A DNA stretch of 9,835 bases from Chitinophaga pinensis (GTDB lineage Bacteria; Bacteroidota; Bacteroidia; Flavobacteriales_D; Crocinitomicaceae). Both the position numbers and the translations under genes were made by a program. Below are positions 5,571-9,835 of the stretch, piece by piece. The notes beneath the pieces are model-generated. The model searched no databases, was not told where the DNA came from, and was given only the letters and a program-made list of their open reading frames with translations. Within the stretch, counting starts at the first letter, position 1. Each line of letters opens with the position of its first letter. The stretch covers positions 1 to 9,835 of the forward strand of contig CAMBMC010000071.1 of NCBI GenBank assembly GCA_945868555.1, given 5' to 3'.

Positions 5571-6980
5571 ATGCACTTCATTGTTACACTCCTTTCAGTT
5601 GTATTGCTTTCACAGTTTTCACGTGCTCAATTTTCCACCGAAAGCGATCAGCACTTGATTGAGTCCTTTGGTCCGGATTTCCTCTGGGGAACGTCGTGTT
5701 CAGCGTATCAAATTGAAGGTGCGTGGAATGAAGGTGGGAAGTCGCCCTCTGTTTGGGATGAATTTACACACCGTGGTGGAAAAATCTATCAAGATCAACA
5801 CGGAGACACGGCGGTAGATTTTTACCATCGGTACAAAGAAGACATTCGGCTTCACAAAGAATTGAATTTTAAGGTATTTCGCTTTTCCATTGCGTGGTCA
5901 CGTATTTTGCCCAATGGAACGGGGGAAATCAACCAAGAGGGCATTAATTTTTACCATAAGGTCATTGATGAATGTTTGGCGCAAGGCATCGAGCCTTGGA
6001 TTACCTTGTACCATTGGGACATTCCTCAAGTGTTGGAAGATCAAGGGGGATGGACAAATCGAGCAGTGGTGGAATGGTTTACGGAATACACGCGAGTGTG
6101 TGCAAGGGCTTATGGTTCAAAGGTTAAGAATTGGATGGTGTTCAATGAGCCTGCTGCTTTCACCAGTTTAGGTTATTTGGTAGGTTATCATGCCCCTGGA
6201 AAACGGGGGATTTCAAAGTTTATGCGTGCGACGCACCACACCTGTTTGGCGATGGCTGAGAGTGGTCGAATGATCCGCAAGACGGTTCCTGACGCACGCA
6301 TTGGCACGAACTTCAGTTGTTCCTATGTGGAGTCCTTTGATGGGTTGAAAAAGCACGACAAGGCCGTAAAACGCATGGATGCGATGCTCAATCGATTGTT
6401 CATTGAGCCGAGTTTGGGGATGGGCTATCCGATGGCTGATTTCCCAGGACTGAAACGCATTGAAAAATACATGTTGCCAGGAGATGCTGAGAAATTGAAG
6501 TTCCACTTTGATTTTATCGGACTACAAAATTACTTTCGGGTAGTCGTGAAGCGAAGTTTGATTCCTTTGGTGTGGGGAAATCAAGTCAAAGCTGAAAAGC
6601 GGGGAGTACCTGTGAATGAGATGGGGTTTGAAATTTATCCAGAGGGAATTTATCAGGTGCTGAAGCAATTCGATGCGTATCCCGGTGTAGACCATTTGAT
6701 CATCACAGAAAATGGTGTGTGCGTAAAAGATGAGGTGGAGCGGGGGGCAGTGCACGATCAATCGCGCATTGATTTCTTCCGCGCTTATCTTTTCCAAGTG
6801 CTCAAAGCTAAATCAGAAGGTGTCCCCGTGGAGGGTTATTTCGTGTGGACTTTGACAGATAATTTCGAATGGAGTGAGGGCTACCGTCCGCGCTTTGGAC
6901 TGATCCATGTTGATTATGCCACACAAAAACGAACCATCAAAGATTCTGGATATTGGTTTCAGGAATTGCTCCAAAAATAA
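5571..6980 (+). CDS. Glycoside hydrolase family 1 beta-glycosidase (beta-glucosidase-like), exported
   Basis: This retaining beta-glycosidase has a TIM-barrel fold and probably cleaves beta-glucosides or related disaccharides from the non-reducing end. The 469-residue protein carries an intact GH1 active site. E193 in FNEP is the acid/base and E380 in ITENG the nucleophile. The -1 subsite residues Q47 (SAYQIEG), H148 (YHWD), N192, W426 (VWTLTDN) and E433/W434 (FEWSEGY) are all present. Residues 1-19 (hydrophobic VTLLSVVLLS then SRA) look like a signal peptidase I site before QFSTES, so the enzyme is likely periplasmic; many bacterial GH1 enzymes are cytoplasmic. ATG 5571 is chosen over the preceding in-frame TTG at 5568. 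The gene starts ten bases after the S46 peptidase stop. No SusC/SusD or other polysaccharide-utilisation genes are adjacent, so the natural substrate is unclear. Confidence 0.93.
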   Translation: MHFIVTLLSVVLLSQFSRAQFSTESDQHLIESFGPDFLWGTSCSAYQIEGAWNEGGKSPSVWDEFTHRGGKIYQDQHGDTAVDFYHRYKEDIRLHKELNFKVFRFSIAWSRILPNGTGEINQEGINFYHKVIDECLAQGIEPWITLYHWDIPQVLEDQGGWTNRAVVEWFTEYTRVCARAYGSKVKNWMVFNEPAAFTSLGYLVGYHAPGKRGISKFMRATHHTCLAMAESGRMIRKTVPDARIGTNFSCSYVESFDGLKKHDKAVKRMDAMLNRLFIEPSLGMGYPMADFPGLKRIEKYMLPGDAEKLKFHFDFIGLQNYFRVVVKRSLIPLVWGNQVKAEKRGVPVNEMGFEIYPEGIYQVLKQFDAYPGVDHLIITENGVCVKDEVERGAVHDQSRIDFFRAYLFQVLKAKSEGVPVEGYFVWTLTDNFEWSEGYRPRFGLIHVDYATQKRTIKDSGYWFQELLQK

Positions 6981-7004
6981 AATGCGACCTTTCGAGCCGC
7001 ATTT
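6980..7004. terminator. Convergent hairpin terminator between the GH1 gene and lpd
   Basis: AAATGCG (6980-6986) pairs with CGCATTT (6998-7004); an inner CT/AG pair around TTCG may extend the stem. Read on the minus strand, the hairpin is followed by TTTTATTTTT, a good U-tract for ending lpd, whose stop is at 7025. On the plus strand the tract after the stem is interrupted (TTTAACTGTTTCATTT), so termination of GH1 would be weaker. The left arm begins on the last base of the GH1 stop codon. Confidence 0.7.
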
Positions 7005-7024
7005 AACTGTTTCATTTATCTTTC

Positions 7025-8428
7025 TTAAACGTGCAGTGCTCTTGCTTCTGTAGCATCGAGCGCCGCCTCTTTGATTGCTTCTGAATAGGTCGGGTGAGGG
7101 TGACAGATACGTGCCATATCTTCTGCAGATGCGCGGTATTCCATGGCCGTTACAGCTTCCATAATTAAATCGGCCGCACGTGGCGCAACCATGTGTACAC
7201 CAAGAACTTCATCTGTTTCTTTATCCGCGAGAATTTTTACCAATCCTGCAGTGTCCATACTGGCTCGTGCACGACCTAGCGCTTTAATTGGGAATGATCC
7301 TACTTTATATGCGACTCCGGCGGCTTTCAATTCTTCTTCTGTTTTTCCTACAGCCGCAACTTCAGGCCATGTATAAACAACACCTGGAATTAAATTGTAG
7401 TTGATGTGCGGTTTTTGTCCAGCGATTTGTTCTGCGACAAATACACCCTCCTCTTCTGCTTTGTGGGCAAGCATAGCACCGCGAACGACGTCTCCAATGG
7501 CATAGATGTTTGGAACTGAGGTTTGCAAATGGTCGTTGACTTCAATTTGTCCACGGTTATTTACGGCCAATCCAGCAGCCTCCAAATTCAATCCTTGAGT
7601 AAATGGTTTTCTACCCACAGCGACAAGGCAATAATCAGCTTCGAAGGTAACTTCTTCGCCTTTTTTGTTTAAAGCCGTCAACAGAACAGATGTCCCTTTG
7701 TTTTCTACCTTTTGAACGCGGTGTTCGAGATTGAATTTAAATCCTTCCTTCTTTAGTACACGCATCAACTCTTTCCCCATGGATCCATCCATTGTTGGGA
7801 TAATAGACGAGGCAAATTCAATCACTTCGATTTCAGTGCCGAGACGTCCGTAGACAGACCCCATTTCCAATCCGATTACGCCACCACCAATCACCAACAT
7901 TCTCTTTGGAATTTCAGGCAGATTTAATGCTTCGGTTGATGTAATGATTCGTTTTTTATCGGGTTCCATTCCTGGAAAGTAATTCGGCTTTGAACCCGTA
8001 GCGATGATGATGTTTTTTGAGCTCAACGATTGCGATTTTCCGTCCGCATCAGTCACGATAACGGTGTTTTTATCAGCAAGAGCGCCAATACCTGTGTATA
8101 CGTCAATTTTGTTTTTGTCCATGAGGTACTTCACTCCAGCGCACGTTTGACTCACTACTTCATTTTTGCGGTTGATCATCTGAGCCAGGTTTGCCTTCAC
8201 ATCTTTCACCTCAATTCCATGTTCACCAAAATTATGAACAGCATTGTGGAAATGCTCAGAAGAGTCAAGGAGTGCCTTCGATGGAATACATCCAACATTG
8301 AGGCACGTTCCACCTAGGGTAGTGTATTTTTCGATGATGGCTGTTTTCAATCCAAGCTGCGCGCAACGAATGGCCGCAACATATCCACCTGGACCTGAAC
8401 CTATGATAGTAACATCGTATGAACTCAT
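7025..8428 (-). CDS. lpdA: Dihydrolipoamide dehydrogenase (E3 component)
   Basis: This FAD enzyme reoxidises dihydrolipoamide with NAD+ as the shared E3 subunit of pyruvate, 2-oxoglutarate and branched-chain 2-oxoacid dehydrogenases, and can also serve the glycine cleavage system. The 467-residue protein shows the FAD-binding GSGPGG (10-15) and the redox disulfide GGTCLNVGCIPSK with C42 and C47. It also has the NAD-binding VIGGGVIGLEMG (about 180-191), the second FAD motif IYAIGDV and the C-terminal interface catalytic pair H445/E450 in HPHPTYSEA. All key residues are intact. ATG 8428 (MSSYDV) is chosen because the frame's 19-codon upstream extension reads through a promoter -7 element at 8443-8450 and lacks family resemblance. 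The gene is monocistronic here, between two terminators; no E1 or E2 gene is adjacent, so which complex it serves cannot be told from context. Confidence 0.96.
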   Translation of the reverse strand: MSSYDVTIIGSGPGGYVAAIRCAQLGLKTAIIEKYTTLGGTCLNVGCIPSKALLDSSEHFHNAVHNFGEHGIEVKDVKANLAQMINRKNEVVSQTCAGVKYLMDKNKIDVYTGIGALADKNTVIVTDADGKSQSLSSKNIIIATGSKPNYFPGMEPDKKRIITSTEALNLPEIPKRMLVIGGGVIGLEMGSVYGRLGTEIEVIEFASSIIPTMDGSMGKELMRVLKKEGFKFNLEHRVQKVENKGTSVLLTALNKKGEEVTFEADYCLVAVGRKPFTQGLNLEAAGLAVNNRGQIEVNDHLQTSVPNIYAIGDVVRGAMLAHKAEEEGVFVAEQIAGQKPHINYNLIPGVVYTWPEVAAVGKTEEELKAAGVAYKVGSFPIKALGRARASMDTAGLVKILADKETDEVLGVHMVAPRAADLIMEAVTAMEYRASAEDMARICHPHPTYSEAIKEAALDATEARALHV

Positions 8429-8442
8429 GATTTTCTTTTTTA

Positions 8443-8450
8443 CAAAGGTA
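8443..8450 (-). promoter_or_regulatory. -7 promoter element of lpd
   Basis: On the minus strand this reads TACCTTTG, a perfect TAnnTTTG match, with 14 bases between it and the ATG at 8428. The A-rich leader (TAAAAAAGAAAATC) is typical of Bacteroidota, which often rely on A-rich rather than Shine-Dalgarno leaders. This element fixes the lpd start downstream of the longest open frame. No clear -33 TTG is found at normal spacing. Confidence 0.6.
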
Positions 8451-8486
8451 GAATTTACAACTGATTGTTTGGGGAAATAGAGCAAT

Positions 8487-8516
8487 AAAAAAAGGGTCTA
8501 CCGAAGCAGACCCTTT
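8487..8516 (-). terminator. Intrinsic terminator of the T9SS-cargo gene with a C(UUCG)G loop
   Basis: On the minus strand two 11-base arms (8506-8516 and 8491-8501) form AAAGGGUCUGC paired with GUAGACCCUUU, closed by a UUCG tetraloop with a C-G closing pair. The hairpin runs into a seven-U tract (8493-8487). One pair is G-U on the minus-strand RNA but would be an A-C mismatch on the plus-strand RNA, so the structure is built for minus-strand transcription. It starts 21 bases after the stop codon of the cargo gene and insulates lpd. Confidence 0.88.
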
Positions 8517-8537
8517 CCAATTTATACCTTGTGTGAA

Positions 8538-9835
8538 TTACATTTTAATGAATTTCACGGTATCGTTTTGTTTTCCTGCAACCAATTTCACAATATATGT
8601 ACCGCGTGGAAGATCAGATGCATCGATTTTCAATGTTTGTGATCCCGCAGGCATATTCTTGTTATTGATCGTTTGAACAAGTATTCCTGAAATATTGTAA
8701 ACCATCACATTCACGTTAGATGTTTGATCCAAGTTGAATGTCAATGTTGTCATTTCTGTAGTTGGATTAGGGTAGGTCTTCAATTTTGTTTTGAAGATTT
8801 GGTTTCCGTTTCCGTCAGCATCACCGATTCCTAGGTAAGCAGCAGTACTCCAGATCCCACGACCGTATGTTCCGATATAGATTTCTCCTGGACGACGGTT
8901 ACCTTCGTCCCATGTTCTCCAAGACTGACGAACTTCATATACTGGCGTTCCTTCAAATCCTGCAGAAGCATTTTCCCAAGTTGCACCACCGTCTTCAGTT
9001 ACGAATACACCAGCTGCAGTTCCAACTACAAGGATGTCTGAATCGTCACGGTCGATGATTCCATCGTATACAGCTACGTTAGAAGGTGTCGTTATTGGAG
9101 AAAGAGCCGTAAACGTTGGTGTAGCAGATGTCGCGTTCAATGTACGACGTGTCGTACCTCCAAATCCTGCGAAACAAACCAAGTCATTCTTATTGTTCGG
9201 ATTCACAGCAATACCCTGGTAATTTAAGGTAGTAATCTGCGTTTTCGTAGTGTATGTTGGTGGACTAGCAATTGGAGTTCCTAACCAACCAACCTTAGAT
9301 TCAAAGTTCGGGTCTGAGGTGTAGGCCGAGCCAAGTCCATCAATGCGGTAGACACCAGCGCCGGCGCTTACATAACAATGCTCAAGATTACGAGAGAACT
9401 CGATATCGATATTGTTGAATAAACCACCACCAATGTTGCGAGCAATATTCACCCACAATTGATCAGCAGCCGATAAACGCAATCCGTTACGTGTGCCCCA
9501 AAGTTCACCACCATTCGCGTTTACGTATACCACAAACCATGATTGGTAAGGATCCTGAATACGCAATGTATCCCAAGCAACGTTGTAGGCTACAGTGTCA
9601 GTCCCTAAACTTAGAACTTCACCCGTGGCACTGTTTTCACCGTAGTAATGCGTGTACGTTCCAAGGCTTGCAACAACAACGGTATCTGCACCAGTTGAGA
9701 ATTGAACCAACAATGAATCACCAACAACCGGCGGAATACTTCCAGATGCAGAAGCAAACGGAGCCCAAGAGAAGTTGCCAAGATACACAGTTTGACCATT
9801 GATCGCGTTCACAACACTAATGTCATTTGTAGTAA
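8538..9835 (-). CDS. T9SS type A sorting-domain protein with Asp-box/BNR-like segment (3' part; 5' end beyond window)
   Basis: The frame is open to the window edge (to 9833), so the GTG at 9812 is an internal codon and the true start is outside. About 432 C-terminal residues are visible. The last 75 or so form a type A T9SS sorting domain: YPNPTTEMTTLTFNLDQ, then NVMVYNISG, an LPRGTYIVKL-like turn and the basic end TVKFIKM. T9SS carries such proteins across the outer membrane and usually releases them or attaches them to the surface after removing this domain. Upstream is an Asp-box-like FVTEDGGATWENAS followed by EIYIGTYGRGIWST, the pattern of BNR/sialidase-type beta-propeller blades; NPNNKNDLVCFAGFGG probably belongs to another blade. 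No catalytic residues are evident, so binding or structural roles are as likely as enzymatic ones. A strong terminator follows the stop. Confidence 0.88.
   Translation of the reverse strand, partial: TTNDISVVNAINGQTVYLGNFSWAPFASASGSIPPVVGDSLLVQFSTGADTVVVASLGTYTHYYGENSATGEVLSLGTDTVAYNVAWDTLRIQDPYQSWFVVYVNANGGELWGTRNGLRLSAADQLWVNIARNIGGGLFNNIDIEFSRNLEHCYVSAGAGVYRIDGLGSAYTSDPNFESKVGWLGTPIASPPTYTTKTQITTLNYQGIAVNPNNKNDLVCFAGFGGTTRRTLNATSATPTFTALSPITTPSNVAVYDGIIDRDDSDILVVGTAAGVFVTEDGGATWENASAGFEGTPVYEVRQSWRTWDEGNRRPGEIYIGTYGRGIWSTAAYLGIGDADGNGNQIFKTKLKTYPNPTTEMTTLTFNLDQTSNVNVMVYNISGILVQTINNKNMPAGSQTLKIDASDLPRGTYIVKLVAGKQNDTVKFIKM

Noticed and set aside
8429..8485. N-terminal extension of lpd by 19 residues
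   Set aside because: It reads through a perfect -7 element and an A-rich leader and bears no resemblance to the family N-terminus, which begins at MSSYDV.
9491..9802. 103-codon plus-strand open frame opposite the T9SS-cargo gene
   Set aside because: It is antisense to a frame with a recognisable T9SS protein; the Gln/His-rich translation looks like a shadow.
9810..9812. GTG as the true start of the T9SS-cargo gene
   Set aside because: The frame stays open upstream to the window edge and no signal peptide follows this codon, although a T9SS cargo should have one.
1..9835. CRISPR arrays, tRNA/rRNA genes, insertion sequences or phage genes
   Set aside because: I found no repeat-spacer pattern, no cloverleaf-like or rRNA-like stretch, no transposase or terminal inverted repeats, and no phage-type proteins.

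Overview
The window looks like chromosomal DNA of a Bacteroidota bacterium, probably order Flavobacteriales; a Crocinitomicaceae/Fluviicola-like origin is a guess. Four things point there. One protein ends in a C-terminal type IX secretion (T9SS) sorting domain. There is an S46 dipeptidyl-peptidase and a SiaB/SiaC-like pair. Matches to the Bacteroidota -7 promoter element (TAnnTTTG) lie upstream of several genes. Gene starts mostly lack clear Shine-Dalgarno sites. Genes are densely packed: no stretch over 300 bases lacks a gene, and I saw no tRNA, rRNA, CRISPR array or insertion sequence.

Left part (1-1009, minus strand): a SAM-dependent methyltransferase reads into the start of a ZIP-family metal transporter that runs off the window. 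A divergent promoter region (about 1010-1110) separates this pair from a plus-strand cluster of three genes (about 1111-2631). These encode a SiaB-type kinase with an HATPase-like fold, its presumed substrate SiaC (DUF1987), and dephospho-CoA kinase CoaE. They are only 6 and 3 bases apart and are very likely one operon. The SiaB/SiaC pair is the most interesting content: a phospho-switch module with no phosphatase or diguanylate cyclase beside it.

Middle part: a small five- or six-helix membrane protein of unknown function (2628-3278, minus strand) converges on coaE, and the two stop codons overlap. A plus-strand pair follows. The first gene is a secreted S46 peptidase whose S1-pocket position carries Arg, predicting DPP11-type Asp/Glu specificity. 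Ten bases later comes a GH1 beta-glycosidase with a signal peptide. Both look like periplasmic nutrient-processing enzymes.

Right part: a convergent hairpin (6980-7004) separates GH1 from dihydrolipoamide dehydrogenase (lpd, minus strand), the E3 subunit of 2-oxoacid dehydrogenase complexes. Upstream of lpd is a strong minus-strand terminator with a UUCG loop. It serves the last gene, the 3' part of a large surface or secreted protein with an Asp-box (BNR-like) segment and a T9SS type A sorting domain; its 5' end lies beyond the window.

Overall this is mostly a housekeeping and nutrient-acquisition neighbourhood. I saw no sign of a mobile island or defence system. Residue numbers come from hand counting and the main catalytic positions were checked against codon coordinates.
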